Source: Streptomyces sp. NBC_00083 (GTDB taxonomy: Bacteria > Actinomycetota > Actinomycetes > Streptomycetales > Streptomycetaceae). Taken from it: a DNA stretch of 64,000 bases. The notes beneath the pieces were generated by a model. That model worked only from the letters and a program-made list of their open reading frames with translations. It made no database searches and had not been told where the DNA came from. Position numbers and translations under genes: made by a program. Of this stretch, positions 26,206 to 34,474 are shown piece after piece (the stretch's first letter is position 1; the number at the start of each line of letters is the position of its first letter). Location of the stretch: contig NZ_JAPELY010000001.1 in assembly GCF_026343295.1 (NCBI RefSeq), forward strand, positions 3,410,001 to 3,474,000, written 5' to 3'.

Positions 26206-26761
26206 TGCGGAACGCTTCCCCCTAAGAATCCGTCCCCCTGAAACAGGACGGCGGCTCACCCCGGGAGCGTGGCTCACAAACGTCGCCATCCACAAGTTCT
26301 CGCCTCTTGTTTTCGGACTGGCTTGCGAGCCGGTTGCAAGAATCATGGATGTCTTGATTGAAGCTCGAACATTCAACAAGGGTGCTGGAGGAGCCTGCTG
26401 TGGAACATGCCAGGTGGGCATGCAGGTTACGGGGCAGAAGAGCGGGGTCGCTGCGTGTTCGAAGAGCGGGCCGGCGGGCTCCCTATGCGACAAGTCGGCT
26501 GACAGTGCCTGTGGGTTCCAGCCCTTTCGGTCGAATCTCGACGCGTCATGGATGGCTGATTTCAGCGCCCTTGAAAACGTACCAGCTCCCTTCGTCGATA
26601 TCGTTCCGGGCGATCCGGAGTGCGATATTTCGAAAGGGCCGACAAGTGCTCAATCATAGGGAGTCGGATGGAAGAGTCATCCAGTTCCCGGCAGTAGCCA
26701 AGTTCTTTGTCACACGCCCGAATCGGGTCATTGGCAAGGTACCCCCCTACCGTATGGATGC
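26206..26761. promoter_or_regulatory. divergent control region between INLP cluster and copper operon
   Basis: No convincing gene in 556 bases. It is less GC-rich than its surroundings. On the left, an inverted repeat CTTGC-N9-GCAAG lies at 26322-26340, a possible operator for the minus-strand cluster. On the right is the CsoR-like site at 26738-26757 just before the copper operon. I found no Zur-like or Fur/DmdR-like box by eye. Confidence 0.5.
26738..26757 (+). promoter_or_regulatory. CsoR-like copper operator
   Basis: GGTACCCCCCTACCGTATGG lies 4 bases before the first gene of the copper operon. It resembles actinobacterial CsoR sites: a run of C flanked by (A)TACC on one side and (G)GTAT on the other. 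The right half is imperfect (CGTAT), so the match is partial. CsoR-Cu(I) release would turn the efflux operon on in copper excess. No csoR gene is in the window. Confidence 0.45.
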
Positions 26762-26989
26762 ATGGAGAAGTCGAGGCGTGCTCTTTCCGTCCCCCCAGCT
26801 TTATTGGCGTTCGTCGTGCTGCTCGTGACATTGACGGCGGCGTCCTATGCCGCGGGGCGCGCGGCCGGTCCGGTGGCCCCGGGGATGCACCGCACCGTGC
26901 CGGCGTCCGAGGAGTCGCCGGACCGGCCGGGAATGCCGGGCATGCGAGGCCTCGGCCCGCTCGACGGTGAAGGCCAGGTGAGCCGATGA
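26762..26989 (+). CDS. small membrane protein ahead of copper ATPase
   Basis: 75 residues: a basic N-terminus, one hydrophobic segment (about residues 11-32, ALLAFVVLLVTLTAASYAAG), then a Met/Pro/His-containing outer tail (PGMHRTVP, RPGMPGMRGLG). It overlaps the start of the P-type ATPase by ATGA, so the two are translated together. The exposed Met residues could bind Cu(I). I know no named family. It could be a copper-sensing or chaperone accessory of the ATPase. Confidence 0.7.
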   Translation: MEKSRRALSVPPALLAFVVLLVTLTAASYAAGRAAGPVAPGMHRTVPASEESPDRPGMPGMRGLGPLDGEGQVSR

Positions 26990-29355
26990 CCGCCGCCAAT
27001 GCGCGTGAGGGCGCCGGTGAACCCGGCGCGACCACCGACCTGCTGGTCGGCGGCATGACGTGCGCCGCGTGCGTGGGCCGGGTCGAGAAGAAGCTGGGCC
27101 GCGTCGAAGGCGTGACCGCAACCGTCAACCTGGCCACGGGGCGGGCCCGTGTCGCCCACCCCCCGTCGGTCACCGCCGAGCAGCTGATCTCCGTGGTGGA
27201 GAGCGCCGGTTACACGGCCGAGCTTCCGCCACCGCCCGCGGAGGAACAGCCAGAGGGCGCGGCACCCGAGCGGCCGTCGGCTCGCGCGGGCGTCAGCGAC
27301 GGGGGCCGGCTGCTGATCACGGCGTTGCTTTCGCTGCCCGTCCTGGTGCTCTCCATGGCGCCGTCCCTGCAGTTCACCTACTGGCAGTGGCTCTGCTTCA
27401 ACCTGGCGGTCCCGGTGGTGTGTTGGAGCGCGCGGCCGTTCCATGAGCGGGCCCTGAAGGGGCTGCGGCATGCCACGGCCACCATGGACACCCTGATCTC
27501 CCTCGGCGTGTTCGCCTCGTTCGCCTGGTCCGCGTACGCCCTGTACTTCGCGGGCGCGGGCCGGCCGGGCATGCGCATGCCGTTCAGTCCGCTGCCCGAG
27601 GCCGGCGGCGGGAGCGCGCATCTGTATCTGGAAGCGGCCGTGAGCGTGCCGCTGTTCGTGCTGGCCGGCCGGTACCTGGAGGAACGCGCCAAGCGGGGGA
27701 CGGGATCGGCGCTGCGCGCGCTCGCCGAAATCGGCGCGAAGGACGTCGAGTTGCGCGCGGGCGGCCAGGGCCGGCGGGTTCCGGTCTCCGCCCTGCGGGC
27801 CGGCCAGGAGTTCCTGGTACGGCCGGGGGAGAAGGTTGCCACGGACGGGGTCGTCACCGACGGCAGCTCCGCCCTGGACCTGTCACTGGTGACCGGCGAG
27901 AGCGTGCCGGTGGAGGTCGGCCCGGACTCGGCCGTGGTGGGCGGCGCCGTCAATGTGGGCGGACTCCTCGTGGTCCGGGCCACGGCGGTCGGCGCCGACA
28001 CGCAACTCGCGCGGATCACGCGTCTTGTGAGCGACGCACAGGCGGGCAAGGCGCGTATCCAGCGGCTCGCCGACGCCGTCGCGGGGGTTTTCGTACCCGC
28101 CATCGTGACCGTGGCGTGCACGGTACTGGGCTTTTGGCTCGGCGCCGGAGCGGATCCCTCGGCGGCCGTGACCGCGGCGGTCGCCGTCCTGGTCGTCGCC
28201 TGTCCCTGCGCCCTGGGGCTTGCCACCCCGACCGCCTTCATGGCCGCGACCGGCCGCGGCGCGCAACTCGGCGTCCTGCTGCGCGGCCCCGAAGCACTGG
28301 AACGGCTGCGGCACATCGACACCGTCGTCTTCGACAAGACCGGCACCCTCACCACCGGACGCATGACCCTGACCGGGACGACGGTGGTGGACGGGGAGGA
28401 CGCGGGCGCGATCCTCCGCCTGGCGGGGGCGGTCGAACACGGCTCGGAGCATCCCATCGGCCGAGCCGTCGCCGCCGCCGCGCGCCAGGCCGAGGACGGC
28501 GACCGGCTGCCGCCGGTGACCGGCTTCCGTGCGCTTGCCGGACACGGTGTCCGGGGCCGGGTCGACGGCCATGAGGTGGTCGTGGGCCGCCCGCGGCCCG
28601 ACATCCCGCTCCCGGACGCCCTGCAACGGGCCCTGGAGGACGCCCATTCCGCCGCTCGCACGGCCGTGGTCGTCGAGAGGGACGGGCGCCCCGTCGGCGT
28701 CCTCGCCGTGGGGGATACGCTGCGGCCCTCCAGCTACTCCGCCGTACGGCACCTGCGCCGGCTGGGCATCGAGCCCATCCTGGTGACCGGCGACGGACCC
28801 GCCGCCGCCCGCGCCGTCGCCGAGCAGGTCCGCATCGACGAGGTGCACGCCGAGGTCACCCCGGAGGGCAAGGCCGCCCTCGTCGCCCGGCTCCGGGACG
28901 AAGGGCGCCGGGTGGCGGTCATCGGCGACGGCGTCAACGACGCCGCCGCGCTGGCCTCGGCCGACCTGGGCATCGCCATGGGCGGCGGCACCGACGCGGC
29001 CATCGGCGCCGCCGACATCACCCTCGTACGCGAGGACATGCAGGCCGTGGTCGCGGCCGTACACCTCACGCGCCGGACCCTGAGCACCATCCGCGCCAAC
29101 CTCATCTGGGCCTTCGGCTACAACGTCGTCACCGTTCCCCTGGCCGCCACCGGCTGGCTCACCCCGATGTTCGCCGCCGTGGCGATGTCCGCCAGCTCCG
29201 TCCTGGTCGTCGCCAACAGCTTGCGGCTGCGCGCCTACGCGCCACCCGGACACCGCCACCGCTCCGGATCGGCATCCGCCGCCGGCAGGGGCGGTCGGAC
29301 CCAGCCGTCCACGGCGCACGACGGCACCGCCTCGCCCCTTGAGGAGATCCGATGA
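26986..29355 (+). CDS. copA: copper-translocating P1B-type ATPase
   Basis: 789 residues. The N-terminal heavy-metal domain has GGMTCAACVGR (C26, C29). The actuator loop has TGESVPVE (about 305-312). The ion-path motif is C406-P-C408 in VACPCALGLATP. The phosphorylation site is D450 in FDKTGTLTTG. The HP motif SEHPIGR and the hinge GDGVNDAAALASADLGIAM are present. CPC with these helices is the Cu(I) subtype (P1B-1). It exports copper from the cytosol. The gene overlaps both its neighbours (ATGA upstream and ATGA with the PCuAC-like gene), forming a three-gene operon behind a CsoR-like site. Confidence 0.95.
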   Translation: MTAANAREGAGEPGATTDLLVGGMTCAACVGRVEKKLGRVEGVTATVNLATGRARVAHPPSVTAEQLISVVESAGYTAELPPPPAEEQPEGAAPERPSARAGVSDGGRLLITALLSLPVLVLSMAPSLQFTYWQWLCFNLAVPVVCWSARPFHERALKGLRHATATMDTLISLGVFASFAWSAYALYFAGAGRPGMRMPFSPLPEAGGGSAHLYLEAAVSVPLFVLAGRYLEERAKRGTGSALRALAEIGAKDVELRAGGQGRRVPVSALRAGQEFLVRPGEKVATDGVVTDGSSALDLSLVTGESVPVEVGPDSAVVGGAVNVGGLLVVRATAVGADTQLARITRLVSDAQAGKARIQRLADAVAGVFVPAIVTVACTVLGFWLGAGADPSAAVTAAVAVLVVACPCALGLATPTAFMAATGRGAQLGVLLRGPEALERLRHIDTVVFDKTGTLTTGRMTLTGTTVVDGEDAGAILRLAGAVEHGSEHPIGRAVAAAARQAEDGDRLPPVTGFRALAGHGVRGRVDGHEVVVGRPRPDIPLPDALQRALEDAHSAARTAVVVERDGRPVGVLAVGDTLRPSSYSAVRHLRRLGIEPILVTGDGPAAARAVAEQVRIDEVHAEVTPEGKAALVARLRDEGRRVAVIGDGVNDAAALASADLGIAMGGGTDAAIGAADITLVREDMQAVVAAVHLTRRTLSTIRANLIWAFGYNVVTVPLAATGWLTPMFAAVAMSASSVLVVANSLRLRAYAPPGHRHRSGSASAAGRGGRTQPSTAHDGTASPLEEIR

Positions 29356-29879
29356 GTGCCCCCTCGTCCACCGACCCGGCCGAACGCTCCTCGCCACCCC
29401 GGCGCCGGGCGGGGGCCGGAGCGCTGAGCGCCGCTCTGGTACCCGTGGTCACATGCGTGACGGCGCTGTTGCTTCTGACGGCCTATACGTCCACGGGCGC
29501 CGCTGGTGACGCGCCGGCGAGGATCAGCGTCAGCAACGCGCGTATCTTCGTGCCGCCCAACTCCGAGAACACGGCCGCCTTCTTCGACATCAGCAACACG
29601 GGAGCCACCGGTGACGTGCTGACCTCCGTCTCCTCCCCTCGGCTCGGGGGCGTCATGCTGGGGCGACGGGTCACGAAGGACGGAGCGGGACACATGGAGC
29701 CGTTGGACAGCCTGCCGATCCCGGCCCGAGGACGGGTTCAGATGACCCCGTACGGCGTCGACGTCATGGTCGAGGATCCGCCAGAGCTGAAGGCCGGGGA
29801 CAAGGTCCGCTTCGATCTGAGGTTCCGTGACTCGGGCCAGGTGACGGTGGAGGCGGTGACGGTGCCCGTGCGGTCGTGA
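29352..29879 (+). CDS. PCuAC-like copper chaperone with altered ligands
   Basis: 175 residues: an N-terminal membrane anchor or signal (about 21-43) and then a PCuAC (DUF461) domain. The landmarks FFDISNTGATGDVLTSVSSP, GHMEPLDSLPIPARGRVQM and PYGVDVMV correspond to the family's x-H-x-M ... M ... H-x-M positions. In this protein the two His ligands are missing (GGVMLG and GVDVM instead of His), while several Met remain. Extracellular Cu(I) transfer is the family role, but binding here may be Met-only and weaker. It overlaps the ATPase stop by 4 bases. Confidence 0.8.
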   Translation: MSAPSSTDPAERSSPPRRRAGAGALSAALVPVVTCVTALLLLTAYTSTGAAGDAPARISVSNARIFVPPNSENTAAFFDISNTGATGDVLTSVSSPRLGGVMLGRRVTKDGAGHMEPLDSLPIPARGRVQMTPYGVDVMVEDPPELKAGDKVRFDLRFRDSGQVTVEAVTVPVRS

Positions 29880-29913
29880 CGAGGACGAGCGGCCATCGCG
29901 TCCTCCTCATGGG

Positions 29914-30666
29914 TCAGCCTTCGCCCATCAGCGTGCGGATCTCGGTGACGGCCGCGACGAGCGCCTTCCGCTCGGGGACGGTGGTCTCCGGGTGCCACAG
30001 GTCGACCAGCAGGCACGTCCGTGGACGCGTCCCGCGGTTCCACGCCTCGTGCTCGAAGGAGTAGTCGAAGAGCAGGCACGCACCCTCCTGCCACAACCGC
30101 GTCTCGCCCGCGACCGTGATGCCGCACCCCTCGGGGATGTCGACCGCCAGATGCAGGTTGATGCTGAAGTTCCACAGATCGCAGTGGGGAGCGATCGCCG
30201 CGCCGGGCAGCAGGGTCGAGAAATGGCTCTCCAGCAGGGGACAGAGCTTCCCGGTGTCGACCGCCTCCTCCTTCAGCATCTGGAAGGCGGTCGGCACCGC
30301 GGCGGCCGATTCCTCCACCAGGCCGCCCTTGCGGTAGAGATAGAGAGCCTGCCAGTCCGTCTGACGCGTGAGGTAGTGCTCGTAATCGGAGAACGCGCCT
30401 CGCCGGGCGGCCCAGGCGTCCTCCAACTCCTTCTTGATCGTGGCGTGGTTCGCCTCGAAGGCGCGCACCACGGGTGCTATCTCGGGGTGGCCGTATGGAT
30501 CGTGCCAGGCCTGCTGGGAAACCCCCGGTAAAATCCACTTGGCCCCCTTCTGCATCGGGTGGCGGTCTTTCTTTCCCGCTGCCAGCATCTCCTCCACCCG
30601 AGCGATCGAATCCGATCCGTGCTCGCTCTTGATTCCGGCGAATGCGTCGTCTATCTCCGGGGTCAT
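29914..30666 (-). CDS. aspartyl/asparaginyl beta-hydroxylase family protein
   Basis: 250 residues from the ATG at 30666. The AspH-type 2-oxoglutarate/Fe domain has HFSTLLPGAAIAPHCD (about residues 146-161) with the first iron His, the strand LHLAVDIPEGCGITVAGET, and the second iron His in LLFDYSFEHEAWNRG. Members hydroxylate Asp/Asn residues on NRPS carrier proteins (SyrP), in peptides, or free. It faces the copper operon tail to tail, 34 bases away. It could tailor a metallophore, but the adjacent NRPS is not expected to use Asp or Asn, so membership of the cluster is uncertain. Confidence 0.82.
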   Translation of the reverse strand: MTPEIDDAFAGIKSEHGSDSIARVEEMLAAGKKDRHPMQKGAKWILPGVSQQAWHDPYGHPEIAPVVRAFEANHATIKKELEDAWAARRGAFSDYEHYLTRQTDWQALYLYRKGGLVEESAAAVPTAFQMLKEEAVDTGKLCPLLESHFSTLLPGAAIAPHCDLWNFSINLHLAVDIPEGCGITVAGETRLWQEGACLLFDYSFEHEAWNRGTRPRTCLLVDLWHPETTVPERKALVAAVTEIRTLMGEG

Positions 30667-30928
30667 GAATGCTCCAGGATGTCGGGCGTCACAGTCTCTG
30701 CATACCGTGTGGAGGCTACCCAGCGGGCGCCCGCCCCGTCCCCGGGGAAAGGGCCCCGCACGGCCGGATCGGGTCACGGCTGGAGGGATTCGTGGTGCAG
30801 TGCGCCGGTGGTGCTTCCGGTGCCCCAAGAATTCTGCTGGTGCCGGGAACCGGGGAGGGAAATGAACCGACTCCCTTGAGGGAAATGCGCGCGGTGTGCG
30901 CGGTAGGTCGGGCCCTAGCCGAACAGCC

Positions 30929-31546
30929 CTAGCCGAACAGTCTGTCCAGGTGCTGATCCACGGCCTTGAGTACGTCCTGGGGATCGATCACACTCAGTTC
31001 GATCAGGGTGGCGAAGCCGGTGAGCGCGAGAAAGAGGTCGGTCTCGGTCGCCGGGTCACAGGCGGAGCGGATGTGCCCGTCCGCGACCGCTTGGCGGATC
31101 AACTGCTCAATCCGCGCGCGCCCTTGGGCCATGGCGTCACGCGTGCGAGCGAGCACCTTCTCGTCGTGCAGTGCCTCCAGAACGTACGCGGCGTTCATCC
31201 GGCTGGTCGCGCGGGCGTCGGCGTGGAGCGGAAGCATTTCCGTGAGCGTCAGTCGGAGTACGTCGCGGGGGTGCGGCGGGTCACCGAGTTCCGCCAGGCT
31301 CCGGCTGATGCGCTGCGTGGTCTGCTCGGCGGCGAAGTCCATGGCGAAGGTGAGCAGGGCCTGCCGGGAGGCGAAGTAGTGCTGCAGCTGTCCGTGGGAG
31401 ATGCCTGCCTCCCGTGCCACCTCGCGCAGGCTCAGGTGCAGGACGCCGCGCAGGTCCACCACTCTCCACAGCGCTCTGGCGATCGCTTCGCGGCGCTCGC
31501 GGTGATCCACTTGTTTCGGCACGGTCTGCTCCGCTCTCGTTCCCAT
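30929..31546 (-). CDS. TetR family transcriptional regulator
   Basis: 205 residues. The HTH is REAIARALWRVVDLRG with LSLREVAREAGISHGQLQHYF (about residues 18-56), followed by a BetI/TetR_C6-like helical domain (ATSRMNAAYVLEALHDEKVL). It is divergent from the carboxylesterase, 69 bases apart. There is no clear Shine-Dalgarno before the ATG, suggesting a leaderless message. It probably represses the esterase in response to an ester or acid substrate. Confidence 0.87.
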   Translation of the reverse strand: MGTRAEQTVPKQVDHRERREAIARALWRVVDLRGVLHLSLREVAREAGISHGQLQHYFASRQALLTFAMDFAAEQTTQRISRSLAELGDPPHPRDVLRLTLTEMLPLHADARATSRMNAAYVLEALHDEKVLARTRDAMAQGRARIEQLIRQAVADGHIRSACDPATETDLFLALTGFATLIELSVIDPQDVLKAVDQHLDRLFG

Positions 31547-31615
31547 ACGGTTGACATAATACAGCTGACCGATAACGCTGGGGAGCCTGCGGATACCGGC
31601 CGGAGAGGACAAGCT

Positions 31616-33097
31616 ATGCCTGAGCAGCCGAGAGTGCGTACCGCCGACGGCGTCGTGGAGGGCCGCTGGCGACAGGGGCACGCGGTGTTCCGCGGCATCC
31701 CCTATGCCCAGCCGCCCGTGGGTGCGCTCCGCTTCGCCGCTCCCGCACCGGTCCGTCCCTGGGAGGAACTCCGGCAGGCGGCCGAATTCGGGCCCGTCGC
31801 ACCCCAGTCCGGGCCCACTCGGGCGGAGCCGTCGGAGGACACGGGCTGGCTGACGCTCAACGTATGCACGCCGGACCCCGGCAGCGCGGGCCTGCCGGTG
31901 TTGGTGTGGATCATCTGTGGGGGCTACATGGCGGGGGACCCCGGTGACCCGATGTACGACCCCACGGCGCTGACCGGGGCAGGGCTCGTCGTGGTGAGCG
32001 TCAACTGCCGTATGGGTGCGGAAGGGTTCGCTCTCCTCGACGGCGCCCCGGCCAACCGTGGCCTGCTCGACCAGGTCGCGGCACTGGAGTGGGTACGGCA
32101 GAACATCGCCCGGTTCGGCGGGGACCCGGAGCTGGTCACCGTGGCCGGGCAGTCCGGCGGGGCAGGGTCGGTCGCCGCGCTCCTGACGATGGCGCCGGCG
32201 CGTGCCCTGTTCCGACGGGCCATCACTCACTCGGTGCCGGGCCTGCACTGCATGCCCGCCCTGGCGAAGCAGGTCACCGCCACGCTCGCGGACCGCCTCG
32301 GCACGGCGCCCACCGCCGCCGCGCTGGCCGGCATCGCCCCGCAACGCCTGGCCGACGAGCTGACCGCTCTGTGCGTCGACCTCCCCCAGTACCGGGAGCG
32401 CTGGGGGAGGCTCACCCACCTGGGTATCGCGGTGTGCCCTGTGATCGACGGCGAGGTCCTCACCGAGACGCCCTGGACCGCCCTGGCCAACGGCCGCGCC
32501 GCCGGAGTCGACCTCCTCATCGGCCATACACGCGACGAGTTCCGGCTGTTCAGCGTCATGATGGGGCGGCGGGGAACGTTCACCGCGCAGGACGCCGATA
32601 CCGCCCTGGACATGTTCGCCCCCGCGCCGGGCGGTCCGGACGCGTACCGCGCAGCCCATCCGCACGCGGGCCCGGAAGAACTGCTGGAGACGGTGTACTC
32701 CGACGCCACCTTCCGCATGCCGTCGCTGCTGCTGGCCGAGGCGAACGCGGCGGCGGGCGGCAACTCGTTCCTTTTCGAGCTGCACCTCAGCTCACCGACG
32801 ATCGGTGGAGCCTGCCACAGCCTCGACGTCCCCCTGGCGTTCGGCACGATGGACAGCCCCACAGGCAAGCAACTCCTCGGTGACGAGCCCACGCCCGAGG
32901 CCGTCGAGGTGTCGCGCGAACTCCAGCAGGGGTGGGTCCGGTTCGTCGCCACCGGAAACCCCGGGTGGGCGGCTTACGACCCCGACCGGCAGCTGACCCG
33001 CGTCCTGGCCACCGAACCGAGGACCGTGCCCTATCCCGAGGAGGCTTCCCGCCGGATCTGGCAGGGCGTCCCCCCAGCTCCCTTCGACCTCACCTGA
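31616..33097 (+). CDS. type B carboxylesterase with unusual catalytic motifs
   Basis: 493 residues, carboxylesterase/para-nitrobenzyl esterase family. VRTADGVVEGRWRQG and FRGIPYAQPPVGALRF (about residues 6-36) are the family start. The usual oxyanion HGGG is replaced by ICGGYM (about 101-106). The nucleophile elbow GESAG is GQSGGAGSV (about 180-188), so Ser is kept but the neighbours differ. The acid is in GHTRDEFRLF and the His in GACHSLDVPLAFG. The ATG follows GGAGAGGA. The changed oxyanion site may alter activity or substrate. Control by the divergent TetR is likely. Confidence 0.87.
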   Translation: MPEQPRVRTADGVVEGRWRQGHAVFRGIPYAQPPVGALRFAAPAPVRPWEELRQAAEFGPVAPQSGPTRAEPSEDTGWLTLNVCTPDPGSAGLPVLVWIICGGYMAGDPGDPMYDPTALTGAGLVVVSVNCRMGAEGFALLDGAPANRGLLDQVAALEWVRQNIARFGGDPELVTVAGQSGGAGSVAALLTMAPARALFRRAITHSVPGLHCMPALAKQVTATLADRLGTAPTAAALAGIAPQRLADELTALCVDLPQYRERWGRLTHLGIAVCPVIDGEVLTETPWTALANGRAAGVDLLIGHTRDEFRLFSVMMGRRGTFTAQDADTALDMFAPAPGGPDAYRAAHPHAGPEELLETVYSDATFRMPSLLLAEANAAAGGNSFLFELHLSSPTIGGACHSLDVPLAFGTMDSPTGKQLLGDEPTPEAVEVSRELQQGWVRFVATGNPGWAAYDPDRQLTRVLATEPRTVPYPEEASRRIWQGVPPAPFDLT

Positions 33098-33532
33098 AAC
33101 TGAAAGGGCCGCGTAGGGCCCCCGGGGTGCCATCGCGTGAGAGACCAGGACGCGGACGCCGTGGCCTTGCGCGTGGCACCTGAAGACACTTCCCGACGAA
33201 TCAGCACCACGAGCTCCGCGGTCCTGTTCGCCACCCGGGTCGTCGCGGCGCTCGCCAACGCAGGGTTCCATGCGGTCGCCCTGACTGCTGCCGCCACGAT
33301 GGTCCCAGCCGACAAGGGGATTGCCCTTGTTCCACACATGGTTGGGCCGGCGAGCCCCCCTCGGCGCCCCGTGGACGAGCCCGGCATTGTCCGGGTCCGG
33401 GCTCCTTGCGACCGTTACGGGCCCTCGGACTTGCCCATGCCTTGACGATCCGTTTTCTGCTTGTTCAACCGGCCGACCACACCCCCGCAGCGTGACGTCC
33501 CTAGGTTTCCTGAGGCTTGGGAAGAAGGGACT
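33098..33532. other. intergenic region before the ABC exporter operon
   Basis: No convincing gene. A short GGGCC/GGCCC hairpin at about 33108-33123 just after the esterase stop may help end that message. The last bases contain GAAGAAGGGA, the ribosome-binding site of the ABC ATPase. Confidence 0.4.
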
Positions 33533-34474
33533 ATGGACGAACGCCTCGCGGTCCGCGCCCGTGGGATCACCAAATGTTTCGGCGACGTCGTCGCGCTCGA
33601 CGACGTCGCCCTAGATGTGGCCCAGGGACAGATTCACGGTCTGGTCGGGCCGAACGGTGCCGGCAAGACGACCCTGCTCGGTCTGCTGCTCGGGCTCGCC
33701 GTCGCCGAACGCGGCACTCTCCAGATCCTCGGGACGCCGGTCGGGCGGACTCTCGCCGCACCGCGAGAGGTGGCCGGCTTCGTGGACAACCCGGGTCTCT
33801 ATCCCACGCTCACGGCCCGGCAGAACCTCGCCGCGCTGGCCGCCCTGCACGGAAGTGCCGTCGATGCCAGGGGAGTTGACGAGGCCATCGACCAGGTGGG
33901 TCTCACGCAGGTGGCCGACGAGCGTACCCGCGGCTTCTCCCTCGGCATGCGCCAACGCCTCGGCCTCGCCGCAGCCCTGCTCACCCGGCCCCGGCTCCTC
34001 GTCCTGGACGAACCGTCCAATGGGCTCGATCCGGCGGGCAAGCAGCACGTGCACGGCGTCCTCACGCGGCTGGCCGAGGAGGGCACGAGCATCGTGCTCT
34101 CCAGCCATCGCATGGACGACCTCGAAGCGCTGTGCTCCGAGGTCACCATCCTCACCACCGGACGTGTCGCCTTCTCCGGGCCGCTCGACAAACTCGCCGC
34201 GGGAGACGGTGAGGTGCGCTACAGGCTGCGTACCTCCGACCCCTCGGGCACGCGCAGGGTGGCCGCCGGCATGGCGGGCCTGCGGATCGTCGAGGACTCC
34301 GCCGCACGGTACGACGCGGGGGTCCTCGTCCTGGACGCATCGCTGTCCGCGCTCGATCAACTGATCGCGCAGCTCGTCCGATCGGGCACGGCCGTGCGGG
34401 AACTCGCTCCGCTGGTATCGCCGTTGGAGGCCGCGTTCCTCGCCTTGACGGAACAGCAGGAGGCCGGACCGTGA
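33533..34474 (+). CDS. ABC transporter ATPase (exporter type)
   Basis: 313 residues of the CcmA/NatA/DrrA-like type. Walker A is GPNGAGKTT (about 39-47), the signature motif is FSLGMRQRLGLAAAL (about 133-147), Walker B is LLVLDEPSNGLDP (about 154-166), and the H-loop is LSSHRMDDLEALC. A C-terminal extension of about 90 residues follows, as in drug or antibiotic self-resistance ATPases. It overlaps the permease gene by GTGA. Together they form an efflux or lipid-modifying transporter; the substrate is unknown. Confidence 0.9.
   Translation: MDERLAVRARGITKCFGDVVALDDVALDVAQGQIHGLVGPNGAGKTTLLGLLLGLAVAERGTLQILGTPVGRTLAAPREVAGFVDNPGLYPTLTARQNLAALAALHGSAVDARGVDEAIDQVGLTQVADERTRGFSLGMRQRLGLAAALLTRPRLLVLDEPSNGLDPAGKQHVHGVLTRLAEEGTSIVLSSHRMDDLEALCSEVTILTTGRVAFSGPLDKLAAGDGEVRYRLRTSDPSGTRRVAAGMAGLRIVEDSAARYDAGVLVLDASLSALDQLIAQLVRSGTAVRELAPLVSPLEAAFLALTEQQEAGP

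Noticed and set aside
26206..26761. Search for a Zur or Fur/DmdR box controlling the INLP cluster
   Set aside because: No sequence resembling the TGAAAATCATTTTCA or TTAGGTTAGGCTAACC types was found by eye.
33137..33445. About 100-residue plus-strand frame after the esterase
   Set aside because: Weak codon bias, no ribosome-binding site and no recognisable fold.
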